A DNA stretch of 64,000 nt from RUG563 sp964423675 (GCA_964423675.1 CAYRFP010000002.1:1-64000); one strand, 5' to 3'; positions 16,541-24,888 are shown, numbered from the stretch's first letter. Notes: generated by a model from the letters alone, not told the origin. Program-made: numbers and translations.

Positions 16541-17046
16541 CCAGGCAAGCAATTGCCGTATTGCGGGGTAACGTTCTCTAACGGGCAGGGGAATGATTCC
16601 ACGGTACTCCCATACGCGAAGAAGTAAGCATTGTAAGACGAACAAAGTCCGCGAGTTTATTGAGGAAAATACAGATGTTCCCCGTAGCAGGGAGCGTTAT
16701 CGCGAACGGGAAAACGTGTTTTCCCGTTGCCGATCATCTGAAAAAACCAGGTCAAAATTGATCGAGGTCTGAGCGCCGCTCAGACGCTGCTGCGGGATGC
16801 TACTATAGCTTCGTTCCTCTTGTTCCTCACAGAAAATGGCTGATTCGATTCGTCTAAGCAAAATTGTGAATTGAGTCCAGAGATGAAATCTCTGGCGGGG
16901 TTGCTGGGCGCGCAGCCCCGCAACGTTCTCCCGTTCCCATCCTTCCCACAAGATTCATAGAAATGTAAAACAATTTTCAGAATTAGCAGGAATTTTCAAG
17001 TAGACCGCGAACTATACAGAGTTATCCTTTAGAACAGGAGGAGACC
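16541..17046. repeat. 506-nt non-coding gap with a structured, probably dispersed intergenic element
   Basis: No convincing gene lies between rel and the HlyD-like gene. The segment at about 16700-16920 holds four inverted repeats: 16705-16715/16718-16728 (11 bp), 16767-16774/16778-16785 (8 bp), 16877-16884/16888-16895 (8 bp) and 16896-16900/16916-16920 (inner pairs as well). None has a T-run typical of a terminator. Read on the minus strand, the stretch around 16860-16895 encodes PEISSLDSIHNFA, a peptide I remember from spurious ORFs in intergenic repeats of gut Clostridia. I therefore suspect a repeated, transcribed or mobile non-coding element. Copy number cannot be seen from one window. 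Confidence 0.5.
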
Positions 17047-18543
17047 ATGCAGCCGCCGCAAGGGCCTTATCAGCCAGATTATCCCCCCGCCGCGCCTGGG
17101 GGAGAGCAGCAATGGACGCAAATGCCGCTGCCGAATCAGGGCGCACAGCAGCCCATGCCCGGCCAGGCACCGCCGCCTTTGCAGATGCCGGCGTATCCGC
17201 AAATGCCGGGTTCAGCGAATGGGCAGGGATTCCAGTCTGGGCAGCCCCCCGTAGCCGGAAGCCAGATACCCCCGCCGCCACAGCAGATGGTGGGCATGCA
17301 TCCGCAACAGGGCGTGTATCAGCCGCCCAAGACCGGGATGCCGCGCGCGAAAAAGAACGGGAATAAGGGCGTTTATCTGGCGTTGATCGTGGTGGTGGTG
17401 GCTTTCGCTGCCTTTGCTGTGCTGCGAATGCTGGCTCCGGGGCAGGTGGCCTATGGGTATGTGGAGGCGGGCTCCCTGAGTGCCCGCTATACGGGCGACG
17501 CCGTGGTGGTGCGCAACGAAACGGTGTATACCCAGGACGGCGTGTCCCAGATCGATTATGGAGTGGATGAGGGCGCGGAAGTGAACCGGGCCGACCTAGT
17601 GGCTACAGTATATTCTTCCGGGTTTAGTTCCAAGGAATGGACAACCCTGCAAAACTATCGCGACCAGATCAAGGAATACCATAAAACCCTGATCGCAAAC
17701 GCTGCTGCTGATACCCGTCTGATCTCTCTGATGAGCAAGGTGAAGGAACGGGCACTGGAAGCGCAGCATCTGGTGCAGGGCGCGCAGGGCAGCCTGATTG
17801 CGCAGGAAACGCTGCTGACCGAGGCTATGCAGGATCTGCAAATCTACCTGAAACAGAAATACCCGGATGACCAGAAGCTGACCCGCCTTTACGATGACGA
17901 AAACACGCAGCTTCAGCGCATTTCCTCCTGGACGAAGCAGTATGCCGCCACAACGGCGGGCCGCGTCAGCTTCTATACGGATGGCTTTGAAACGGCGCTG
18001 AATATGAACACCTATGGCGATTATTCTCCCGCCCAGGTGCGCAGCATGTATCAGGGCAATATCCCCAGCACCGGCGATAGCTATTCCCGGAACACGGTTT
18101 CTATTTACCGGGTGGTGCGGGATGACAGCTGGGTTGTGCTGATGCTATGTAACGAAATGGAATGGACGCCTGTTAATGGCCGCACGTATAAGCTGCTGAT
18201 TGAAAGCTTCGACAATACGATCGTGGACGCCACAGTGGAATCCTTCACCCGCTCGGGCGGGGAACTGCTGGTTCGGCTGAAGATTGACGATACGTCCGCC
18301 CTGCAAAACGTGCTGTATATTCGCTCCTGTCAGGTGCAGCTGGGCGAAAGCGTGAATAGCCTGATGGTTCCCAGCCGGGCGATTTATATGAAAGAAGGGC
18401 GCAAGGGCGTGGTGATGTCCACGGAGGGCGGCGAATACTGGACCGCCGTGGAGGTTATTTCCGACGATGGGAAGGAAGCCTACATCATCCCGGAAAACCC
18501 GGGCGTGCTTTACGAAGGCGTGCGAATCCGCCTCTCCTTCTAA
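17047..18543 (+). CDS. HlyD-like membrane protein with proline/glutamine-rich cytoplasmic N-terminus
   Basis: 498 residues. The first about 100 residues are very rich in Pro, Gln, Gly and Met and should be disordered and cytoplasmic. One membrane segment follows (about 109-130), then an outer part with barrel-sandwich/coiled-coil/beta architecture of the HlyD (membrane-fusion/adaptor) type (about 135-498). In Clostridia, proteins of this kind commonly sit directly upstream of yggS-sepF in the division cluster, as here (29 nt gap). This suggests a cell-envelope or divisome role rather than drug efflux, since no ABC partner is adjacent. The ribosome-binding site is ACAGGAGGAGACC. Confidence 0.65.
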   Translation: MQPPQGPYQPDYPPAAPGGEQQWTQMPLPNQGAQQPMPGQAPPPLQMPAYPQMPGSANGQGFQSGQPPVAGSQIPPPPQQMVGMHPQQGVYQPPKTGMPRAKKNGNKGVYLALIVVVVAFAAFAVLRMLAPGQVAYGYVEAGSLSARYTGDAVVVRNETVYTQDGVSQIDYGVDEGAEVNRADLVATVYSSGFSSKEWTTLQNYRDQIKEYHKTLIANAAADTRLISLMSKVKERALEAQHLVQGAQGSLIAQETLLTEAMQDLQIYLKQKYPDDQKLTRLYDDENTQLQRISSWTKQYAATTAGRVSFYTDGFETALNMNTYGDYSPAQVRSMYQGNIPSTGDSYSRNTVSIYRVVRDDSWVVLMLCNEMEWTPVNGRTYKLLIESFDNTIVDATVESFTRSGGELLVRLKIDDTSALQNVLYIRSCQVQLGESVNSLMVPSRAIYMKEGRKGVVMSTEGGEYWTAVEVISDDGKEAYIIPENPGVLYEGVRIRLSF

Positions 18544-18572
18544 GGCGGAATAAGGAAAAGGAGGAAAGGGCC

Positions 18573-19247
18573 ATGGCGGATACGCTGGCTGAGCGCGTCA
18601 GGCAGGTGCAGGAAACGCTTCGGCGGGAAAGCGCCCCGTGGGGGCGGCCGCCCAAGCTGATTGCAGTGACAAAATACGCCGCTCCGGAGCAAATTCTGCC
18701 GCTGAAAAACCTGGGCATAACGCATATTGGTGAGAATCGCGTTCAGGTTTTGCGGGAAAAAATGCCCTTTTTGGATGAAAAATTTTCAATCCACCTCATT
18801 GGAAGGTTGCAAACCAACAAAGTTAAATATATAATAAAAGATGTATGCATGATCCAATCGGTGGATCATCTGGCGCTGGCGCAGGAAATCGATCGTCAGG
18901 CTGGGAAAGTCAACAGGCGCATGCCTGTGCTTTTGCAGGTCAATATCGCCAGGGAGCCGCAAAAGGGCGGCGTGGCAGAAGAAGATTTGCTGCCGTTGCT
19001 GAAAAGCTGTGCGGCGTTGCCGGGCGTTCAGGTGCAGGGGCTGATGGCCATAATGCCCTTGGGCGCGGATAAAGAAACACTGGAGAAACTGTTTGCAAGA
19101 ATGCGCGGGCTGTTTGACCGCTGCGCGGCGGAAGCTGTGGCGGGGACGGATATCCGCGAATTATCCATGGGCATGAGCCAGGATTATGATTTGGCAGCTC
19201 GGGCGGGCGCAACAATGGTGCGCGTGGGCTCGGCGCTATTTCGATAA
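18573..19247 (+). CDS. YggS-family pyridoxal-phosphate homeostasis protein
   Basis: A 224-residue TIM-barrel protein binding pyridoxal 5'-phosphate. The Schiff-base lysine is K34 in LIAVTKYA. Other conserved stretches are GENRVQ, HLIGRLQTNKVKY, and the C-terminal ELSMGMSQDYDLAARAGATM region contacting the phosphate. This family (PLPBP/YggS) buffers free PLP and has no known catalysis. It is the second gene of the division cluster and 18 nt upstream of sepF, the same placement as in Bacillus and Streptococcus. Confidence 0.93.
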   Translation: MADTLAERVRQVQETLRRESAPWGRPPKLIAVTKYAAPEQILPLKNLGITHIGENRVQVLREKMPFLDEKFSIHLIGRLQTNKVKYIIKDVCMIQSVDHLALAQEIDRQAGKVNRRMPVLLQVNIAREPQKGGVAEEDLLPLLKSCAALPGVQVQGLMAIMPLGADKETLEKLFARMRGLFDRCAAEAVAGTDIRELSMGMSQDYDLAARAGATMVRVGSALFR

Positions 19248-19265
19248 AGCAGGAGGAACACGGGG

Positions 19266-20231
19266 ATGGGAAACGGAAACTTCTTTGATAGCCTGAAGCA
19301 GAAGGCGCGGGCGCTGTATAACAATTTCTTCTATGAGGGCGAGGAAGCTCCCGCACCGCGGATAGAAGAAAGCTATCCTCCTCAGCAGGAGCAGCAGCCC
19401 TATTATCAGCAGGCGCCTCAGGGCTATCAGCAGCAGGCTTATCAGGCTCCTGTTTATCAGCAGCAGGCCCAGCAGCCGCAATCCTATCAGGCCCCTGTTT
19501 ATCAGCAGCCTGCGCCCCAGCAGCCCTTCCAGGCTCCGGCTCGGAACCGGCGGACGCAGCAGCATGCAGCGCAGCAGGAAAGCAATGTGGTGGATTTCAA
19601 TGTCTATCAGCAGCAGGCGGGGGCGTATCAGCAGTCTGTAGCGCAGCAGCCTGCGCCTCAGCAGCCCCCCTTCCAGCCGGAACAGCCGCAGCCTGCTGTC
19701 GGCGGTGCGCTGCTCAATGCCCGGGTGATTAATGCCCGGGGCATGGGCGATTGCCGCAGCGCGATTACGCTGCTGCGGGGCGGCGATGCGGTGCTGATCG
19801 TGCTGGAAAACGTAACCGACCCTGCCGAAATGCGTCGGCTGGTGGATACCCTCAGCGGCGCTTGCTATTCCCTGACCGCTACGATTACCAAGGTTTCCCG
19901 TTATGGCGTGTATCTTCTGGCGCCCCAGACCATGGCGGTCTATGCCGATCAGGCGACGAATCAAATGAACGGTGCGCCTACACGGACGGCGCAGCGGCCT
20001 ATGTATCAGCCCGGAATGAACCAGGCGGGTCAGCGCACGATGTATCAGCCCCAGAGCGCTTATCAGCAGCCGCAGCAGAATGCGGCCGGCTTCACGCAAC
20101 GCTCCGCCGTAGCTGAAGAAGCGGCGCAGCCCTTCTATGCCCGCACCGCGCCGCAGGAGGCGCAGGTTCCGGCGTTCTCAGCGCAGCCTGCTGGATATGG
20201 CTATGCGCCGGATGAGGCTGTGAACCAGTAA
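19266..20231 (+). CDS. sepF: SepF-like cell division protein with long Q/P/Y-rich extensions
   Basis: 321 residues, about twice the usual SepF length. Residues 1-25 (MGNGNFFDSLKQKARALYNNF) form a plausible membrane-targeting amphipathic helix. Residues about 35-140 are a low-complexity Gln/Pro/Tyr region full of YQQ, APVYQQ and PAPQQP units. The globular SepF core spans about 145-225 (DCRSAITLLRGGDAVLIVLE... LVDTLSGACYSLTATITKVS). A second Q-rich tail of about 100 residues follows. SepF anchors FtsZ to the membrane. The repeats are encoded by CAG/TAT-rich DNA with no sign of frame loss. Neighbours (yggS, yggT, divIVA) support the call. Confidence 0.85.
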   Translation: MGNGNFFDSLKQKARALYNNFFYEGEEAPAPRIEESYPPQQEQQPYYQQAPQGYQQQAYQAPVYQQQAQQPQSYQAPVYQQPAPQQPFQAPARNRRTQQHAAQQESNVVDFNVYQQQAGAYQQSVAQQPAPQQPPFQPEQPQPAVGGALLNARVINARGMGDCRSAITLLRGGDAVLIVLENVTDPAEMRRLVDTLSGACYSLTATITKVSRYGVYLLAPQTMAVYADQATNQMNGAPTRTAQRPMYQPGMNQAGQRTMYQPQSAYQQPQQNAAGFTQRSAVAEEAAQPFYARTAPQEAQVPAFSAQPAGYGYAPDEAVNQ

Positions 20232-20263
20232 TCCGTCCTCTCTCTGGAAAGGAGAAACGAAAG

Positions 20264-20524
20264 ATGCTTATTTTCACGCTGCTGCAAAAACTGCTGAGTC
20301 TCTATGCGCTGCTTTTGCTAATTGACCTGGCGCTGCCCTATGTGACGGATGCTCAGCAGCCGTGGATGACGGCGCTGGCTCGCATTTGTGAGCCGGGAAT
20401 TCGCATTGGCAATCGAGTGGCGGCGAAGCTGATTCCGGAACGCCGCACGAAGGTAAACGTGGGCGCGATCACAGCGATTGTGCTTTGCTATGTGGCCCGG
20501 CTGGTGCTGGGGCTGTTTGCGTAA
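20264..20524 (+). CDS. YggT-family small membrane protein
   Basis: 86 residues with two hydrophobic segments (about 3-24 and 65-85) separated by a loop containing the family motif region ARICEPGIRIGNRVAAKLIP. YggT proteins are small integral membrane proteins found between sepF and divIVA in Gram-positive bacteria. They have been linked to division-site and envelope integrity, but the molecular role is not settled. The gene starts 32 nt after sepF behind a GGAGAAACGAAAG ribosome-binding site. Confidence 0.85.
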   Translation: MLIFTLLQKLLSLYALLLLIDLALPYVTDAQQPWMTALARICEPGIRIGNRVAAKLIPERRTKVNVGAITAIVLCYVARLVLGLFA

Positions 20525-20565
20525 TCAAATCGAATCGGCTCAAGGCCGTGAAAGGAGTTTGACCT

Positions 20566-21087
20566 ATGCCCATTACCGTTGCCATGATCGAAGAAAAAGA
20601 ATTCAAGACCAAGATGCGCGGATACGATCCGGAGGAAGTGGACGAGTTTCTTGACCAAATCTGCGACGAAATGGTAGCCATGCAGGAGGAAATCGCCACG
20701 CTGCAGGCGCGTCTGGCCCAGGCTCCTCGGAGCAGTCAGGCGGCGTATGCCCCGGCTCCCGTGCCGGCTCCTGCCCCTGCTCCTGTGAAGGAAGCGCCTA
20801 AAGCGGCCAAGGCAGAGGATGGCCAGGCGGCTCAGAAGGTGCTGGCGATGGCTCAGAAGGTGTACGAAGAAACCATTGCTGATGCGAAGGCAGAAGCGGA
20901 AAAGATTCTGTCTAATGCGCATCAGCGTGCGGATGCCGGCCTGGAAGCTCTAGAAGACGAAAAGGCGGCGCTGGAAGACCAGGTGAAGAGCCTTAAGGCT
21001 GCGGCAAAGGATTATAAGGCGCGGTTCCAGCGGCTGTTGGACGATCAGCAGCATGTGCTGAACGCGGAAGGCAAGCTGTTCGAATAA
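20566..21087 (+). CDS. divIVA: DivIVA-domain cell division/polarity protein
   Basis: 173 residues. The N-terminal lipid-binding DivIVA domain (about 1-55) has the hallmark FKTKMRGYDPEEVDEFLDQI. A Pro/Ala linker (about 60-80, PAPVPAPAPAPVK) is followed by a long coiled coil (about 85-170) rich in Ala, Glu and Lys heptads. DivIVA oligomerises at negatively curved membranes, poles and septa, and recruits division or sporulation factors. It is the last gene of the division cluster, 41 nt after yggT, and is followed by a 186-nt leader/terminator region. Confidence 0.92.
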   Translation: MPITVAMIEEKEFKTKMRGYDPEEVDEFLDQICDEMVAMQEEIATLQARLAQAPRSSQAAYAPAPVPAPAPAPVKEAPKAAKAEDGQAAQKVLAMAQKVYEETIADAKAEAEKILSNAHQRADAGLEALEDEKAALEDQVKSLKAAAKDYKARFQRLLDDQQHVLNAEGKLFE

Positions 21088-21273
21088 GCAGGGGCAGGAA
21101 ACGAAAAAGCAGTCTTTTCTGGAAAACAGGGGGACCTGCCGAGAGCCATCCCTGCGAACGGCAGCACGAAGGCAAGCACTGCAAAAAATGGGTTTTCCCC
21201 TGACACAGAGTACAAATCTGCGCTTGGCGCTGGAACAGGCGCCAGGCGTTTTTTATCAAGAGGAGGAAACAGT
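21088..21273 (+). promoter_or_regulatory. Structured 186-nt leader in front of the ROK kinase gene
   Basis: Non-coding. It contains a small hairpin (CTGCCG 21136-21141 with CGGCAG 21159-21164), then a full terminator (21220-21254) that ends only 19 nt before the ROK start codon. Any transcript reaching the ROK gene must pass this terminator, so the stretch may work as an attenuator. I tested it by eye against common riboswitch motifs and recognised none. It may simply be the end of the division operon with partial readthrough. Confidence 0.4.
21220..21254 (+). terminator. Terminator 19 nt upstream of the ROK kinase start
   Basis: An 11-bp stem GCGCTTGGCGC (21220-21230) / GCGCCAGGCGT (21239-21249, with two G-U pairs) with an 8-nt loop is followed by TTTTT. 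Confidence 0.85.
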
Positions 21274-22146
21274 ATGCGATATGGCGCGCTGGAAGGCGGC
21301 GGCACGAAAATGGTGCTGGCCGTGGCGGATGAACAGATGAATATCCTAGCGAGGGAGAGCATCCCCACCACCACCCCGGATGAAACCATGGGTCGGATGA
21401 TTTCTTTTTTTCAGAAAAATCCGGTGGATGCACTGGGAATCGGCTGCTTTGGTCCGCTGGATTTGAACCCTGCGTCTCCCACCTATGGCTCCATTACCAA
21501 GACGCCCAAACTGAGCTGGCGGGATTATCCGCTGCTTCCGGCGTTTGAAAAGGCGCTGAGCGTTCCCTGCGCCATCGATACTGATGTGAACGCAGCAGTG
21601 CTTTGCGAAGCGGAAATGGGCGCAGGCAAGGGGCTGAAAAACTGTGTGTATGTCACCATCGGCACAGGCATTGGCGGCGGCGTGTATTGCGAGGGCAATT
21701 TGGTGCACGGACTGATGCACCCTGAAATGGGGCATTTTTTGCTGGCTCCGCATCCGGATGATCCCATGCCTCAGGGCATTTGCCCCTATCATGGCAGCTG
21801 CCTGGAAGGCCTGGCCAGTGGCCCCGCGATTGAAAAGCGCTGGGGCGTGTCGGCCAAGGAGCTGAGCCCGGATCATCCTGCCTGGAAGCTGGAAGCTCAT
21901 TATCTGGCGCAGATGTGCATGGCCGCGCTGATGATTCTGTCGCCGGAAAAGATTGTGCTGGGCGGCGGCGTGATGGGGCAGACCCATCTGTTCCCCATGA
22001 TTCGCCAGGAAACGCTGCGATTGATGCAGGGCTATTTGAGCTGCGTGGATAATTTGGACGAGGTGATCGTGCCCCCGGCCTGCTTCCCGGATAGCGGCCT
22101 GCTGGGATCGCTGCTGCTGGCAAAGAAGGCGCTGGAAAAAGCATGA
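21274..22146 (+). CDS. ROK-family sugar kinase (probable fructokinase)
   Basis: 290 residues. The N-terminal phosphate motif is LEGGGTKMVLAV, the second ATP-site motif VTIGTGIGGGVYCEG, and a zinc-site region spans HPEMGHFLLAPHPDD...CPYHGSCLEGLASGPA (His, Cys, His and Cys ligands). This arrangement is typical of the ScrK/GmuE fructokinases in the ROK family, which phosphorylate fructose (or mannose) at C6. No sugar transporter or regulator gene is adjacent, so substrate choice is inferred from family resemblance. Its stop overlaps the tatD start by 4 nt (ATGA). Confidence 0.85.
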   Translation: MRYGALEGGGTKMVLAVADEQMNILARESIPTTTPDETMGRMISFFQKNPVDALGIGCFGPLDLNPASPTYGSITKTPKLSWRDYPLLPAFEKALSVPCAIDTDVNAAVLCEAEMGAGKGLKNCVYVTIGTGIGGGVYCEGNLVHGLMHPEMGHFLLAPHPDDPMPQGICPYHGSCLEGLASGPAIEKRWGVSAKELSPDHPAWKLEAHYLAQMCMAALMILSPEKIVLGGGVMGQTHLFPMIRQETLRLMQGYLSCVDNLDEVIVPPACFPDSGLLGSLLLAKKALEKA

Positions 22147-22913
22147 GGGTGTTCGATACGCATTGTCATTTGGACGATGAAAGATTTGCGCCGGATCGGG
22201 AGGATGCGTATCAGCGGATGCTGAATGCGGGGGTGGAGCGCTGCGTGTGCGTTGGCAGCGATTTGTCCTCCTCCCGGCGCTGCCTGGATTTTGCGACGGA
22301 GCATGTGGGAGCATATGCTGCTGTTGGGGTGCATCCTCATGAGGCAAAGGACGTCCCGGCGAATTATCTGGAGCAGCTTGAGGCTCTGTTACAAGCTGAA
22401 AAGGCGGTGGCATTGGGGGAAATTGGTCTGGATTATTATTACGATTTTTCCCCCCGGGAAACCCAGAAAAAGGTGCTGAATGAGCAGCTGGATCTGGCGA
22501 TTGCGCTGGATGTGCCGGTGATTTTCCATATCCGGGACGCGCATGGGGACATGCTGGAGCTTTTCCGTAGCCGAAAAACGCTGCCAAGCGGCGTGATTCA
22601 TTGCTTTTCCGGCAGCGCGGAAACGGCGCGGGAATATGAAAAAATGGGATTCTATTTCTCCTTTGCCGGGCCGTTAACCTTCAAAAAAGCGCCGCATCTT
22701 TGGGAAGCGGCTAAGGCAGTGTCGCTGGATCGGCTACTGGTAGAAACAGACAGCCCTTATCTGGCCCCGGAGCCCTTGCGCGGACGGCGAAATGAGCCGG
22801 CCAACGTGGTGTGGGTACTGAAAAAGCTGTCTTCGCTGCGCGAGGTTCCGGAAGAAGCCATGGCGCAGCAAACCTTTGAAAACGCCTGCCGTTTTTATCG
22901 GCTGAATCCCTGA
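22143..22913 (+). CDS. tatD: TatD-family metal-dependent DNase
   Basis: A 256-residue TIM-barrel hydrolase. Metal ligands are visible as THCHLDD near the N-terminus, the Glu in ALGEIGLDYY, the His in VIFHIRDAHGD, the His in GVIHCFSG, and the Asp in LVETDSPYLAP. The length is standard. TatD/YcfH proteins are 3'-5' DNases implicated in DNA repair or, in some species, extracellular DNA degradation. It is translationally coupled to the upstream kinase. Confidence 0.93.
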   Translation: MRVFDTHCHLDDERFAPDREDAYQRMLNAGVERCVCVGSDLSSSRRCLDFATEHVGAYAAVGVHPHEAKDVPANYLEQLEALLQAEKAVALGEIGLDYYYDFSPRETQKKVLNEQLDLAIALDVPVIFHIRDAHGDMLELFRSRKTLPSGVIHCFSGSAETAREYEKMGFYFSFAGPLTFKKAPHLWEAAKAVSLDRLLVETDSPYLAPEPLRGRRNEPANVVWVLKKLSSLREVPEEAMAQQTFENACRFYRLNP

Positions 22914-23004
22914 GCAGGGATGAATCTGCCCTTGCATTTCGTTGCATGGTTGAAGAAAAAGCGCCACCGATAACGGGGGACGCTGTCGAACGGAGGTGCA
23001 GCCT

Positions 23005-23550
23005 ATGAAGTATCTGCGCAGGCTGATTTGGTATATCTGTTCTCGGCTGCTGGTGCTTTGCTGCATCCTGGGGCTGATCGTGATGGCGTTTTATTTCTCC
23101 ATGAATGCCACCAACTGCTATATTCTGCTGAAGGACGGCATGGCCAAGCGCGCCCAGGTGATTATGATGGGGTCGGGTGCGGATGTGGAACTGAGCAGCT
23201 ATTTCGCCCCGGCGTATCTGGATCGGGATACGAAGCTGGTGGAAGCCAGAAACGGCCAATCCACTTATCAGACCGATTACAGCATTACAGGCTTTGACCA
23301 TCGAATTACCATGAACTGTTTCTGGTGCTGGCCTTGGGAGGATACGGCTCGGGCAACCATTACCGAGCGGATTCCCGCCATTGATGGCAAGCTGAAAAGC
23401 TCCACCCGCGAAGCCGCCGCTACTGCGGGCGTGACCCTGGCCGCCACCCCCAAATGGCAGACTACCCAGTATTCCGTGATTCTTACCCGGGAAAACGGCC
23501 GATGGCATATAAAAAATATGAGCGTGGTTAAGGTGCTCAATGATGAATGA
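23005..23550 (+). CDS. Uncharacterised single-pass membrane protein
   Basis: 181 residues, not recognised. The start at 23005 is preferred because CGGAGGTGCAGCCT precedes it; the GTG at 22996 lies within that site. After a short basic N-terminus a strong membrane segment (about 9-33) leads to an outer domain of about 145 residues. The outer domain contains the aromatic/cysteine motif NCFWCWPW (about 110-117) and ends in the basic, beta-like segment SVILTRENGRWHIKNM. The shape suggests a membrane-anchored NTF2/lipocalin-like fold, but this is a guess. Its 3' end overlaps the dus gene by 11 nt, so the pair is co-translated. Confidence 0.7.
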   Translation: MKYLRRLIWYICSRLLVLCCILGLIVMAFYFSMNATNCYILLKDGMAKRAQVIMMGSGADVELSSYFAPAYLDRDTKLVEARNGQSTYQTDYSITGFDHRITMNCFWCWPWEDTARATITERIPAIDGKLKSSTREAAATAGVTLAATPKWQTTQYSVILTRENGRWHIKNMSVVKVLNDE

Positions 23551-24529
23551 GAAGCGTGCGGAAACGCCCTCCTTATATCTTGCCCCCATGGCGGGCATTA
23601 CCGATCAGGTGTTTCGCAGACTATGCTTTGCCCATGGCTGCGATCAGGCAACCACTGAAATGGTTTCGGCTCAGGGCTTTTTAACTGCTCCCCGAGATCG
23701 AAACGCCTATCGCTTTCTTCTGGCGCGCTATCCGGAGGAAGGGCCGCTTGCTGTACAGATTTTTGGCAGCGAACCGGCTTTCATGGAGGAAGCCGCGGCC
23801 CGGCTGACGGAGATGGGACGTTTTACAGCCATTGATGTGAATATGGGCTGTCCGGCGCAGAAGGTGGTAGGCGGGCAAAGCGGCAGCGCGCTGATGAAGG
23901 ATCCCGTGCTGGCGGCTCGGATCGTGGAACGAATGAAAAAGGCAACGCTGTTGCCTGTGACGGTGAAAATGCGCTTGGGCTGGGATGACGCGCATAAAAA
24001 CGCCGTGGAATTCGCCCAGGCGGTGACAGCGGCGGGAGCGGATGCGCTCACCGTGCATGGCCGGACGCGGATGCAGCAGTATTCGGGAAAGGCGGATTGG
24101 GAAATGATCGCCCGGGTGCGGGAAGCGGTGCAGGCACCGGTGATTGCCAATGGCGATATTGTGGATGGCAAAACGGCGTTGGAAGCCGCGCGTATAACGG
24201 GATGCAGCGGCTTGGCCATAGGCCGGGGCGCACTGGGCAACCCCTGGCTTTTCGAGGAAATTAAAGCTGCCTTTGCCGGGGAAAGCTATGAGCGGCCCTG
24301 CTTTGCGCAGGTGCTGGAAACATCGCTGAAGCATGCCCGAGCCATGGAGGAATGGAAGGGAACGCATAGCGCACTGCTGGAAATGCGCAAGCATTTTGGC
24401 TGGTATGTGTCCGGCCGCCGGGGCGCAGCGCAGGCACGCACAAGGATTAACCTGGCGCAGTCGCAGGACGAGGTGGAGCAGATTCTGCGGGAAATGATGC
24501 AGGAGGAGCCGCCCGCTGCTGCGCTATAA
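23540..24529 (+). CDS. dus: tRNA-dihydrouridine synthase
   Basis: A 329-residue FMN-dependent enzyme that reduces uridines in the tRNA D-loop. The N-terminal APMAGITDQVFRRL binds FMN. The catalytic cysteine lies in DVNMGCPAQKVVGGQSGSAL. Further conserved stretches are VKMRLGWDD, LTVHGRTRMQQYSG, ANGDI and GLAIGRGALGNPW. The order matches the DusB group of Firmicutes. Two in-frame ATG codons (23540, 23543) could start it, both inside the end of the upstream gene. Confidence 0.93.
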   Translation: MMNEKRAETPSLYLAPMAGITDQVFRRLCFAHGCDQATTEMVSAQGFLTAPRDRNAYRFLLARYPEEGPLAVQIFGSEPAFMEEAAARLTEMGRFTAIDVNMGCPAQKVVGGQSGSALMKDPVLAARIVERMKKATLLPVTVKMRLGWDDAHKNAVEFAQAVTAAGADALTVHGRTRMQQYSGKADWEMIARVREAVQAPVIANGDIVDGKTALEAARITGCSGLAIGRGALGNPWLFEEIKAAFAGESYERPCFAQVLETSLKHARAMEEWKGTHSALLEMRKHFGWYVSGRRGAAQARTRINLAQSQDEVEQILREMMQEEPPAAAL

Positions 24530-24591
24530 ATCTAATGCAAGCAAAGCACGCTGGAAACCAGAACATTCAGAAAACGAAGGAGAGCCATGCC

Positions 24592-24846
24592 GTGAACCAG
24601 GAAACAACGGGAACGGTAATTTCTGTTGCTAAGCAGTGGTGGCTCAAAATCAACCAAAAACCGATTCGAATGGGCGCTGGGGAGGGCGCGGCATTTCCGC
24701 ATGTTATCAAAGTGCAATATATGGTAGGCGAAAAAAACTACGTCAAAAGAAAATGGATTGGTGCGGGACAGCCTGTTCCTGCATTGGGGAGCAATTTAAC
24801 AGTCCAGTATTGTATCGATAAACCCAGGAAAGCAAAAATCATTTAA
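24592..24846 (+). CDS. Small conserved basic protein of unknown function
   Basis: 84 residues from a GTG start at 24592, chosen because AAGGAG lies 9 nt upstream; the longer frame from 24535 has no such site. The protein is basic and beta-rich, with the patterns TGTVISVAKQWWLKIN and GAAFPHVIKVQYMVG, then KRKWIGAGQPVP and LTVQYCIDKPRKAKII. I recall similar proteins of about 80 residues in Clostridia that databases label as sugar ABC transporter permease. That label cannot be right, since there is no membrane segment. The fold may be a small OB or SH3-like barrel. It stands alone between dus and a terminator. Confidence 0.65.
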   Translation: MNQETTGTVISVAKQWWLKINQKPIRMGAGEGAAFPHVIKVQYMVGEKNYVKRKWIGAGQPVPALGSNLTVQYCIDKPRKAKII

Positions 24847-24888
24847 CTGCCTCAGCTTGCAAAACACAGCAGCAAAATACCGAAAGCT

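Noticed and set aside
16697..16951. 84-codon minus-strand open frame between rel and the HlyD-like gene
   Set aside because: Falls in the hairpin-rich non-coding element and resembles spurious ORFs from repeated intergenic DNA; no ribosome-binding site.
19380..19720. Repeated CAG/TAT-rich DNA considered as a CRISPR-like or tandem-repeat array
   Set aside because: The repeats are irregular, in frame, and encode the Gln/Pro/Tyr-rich part of SepF; there are no unique spacers.
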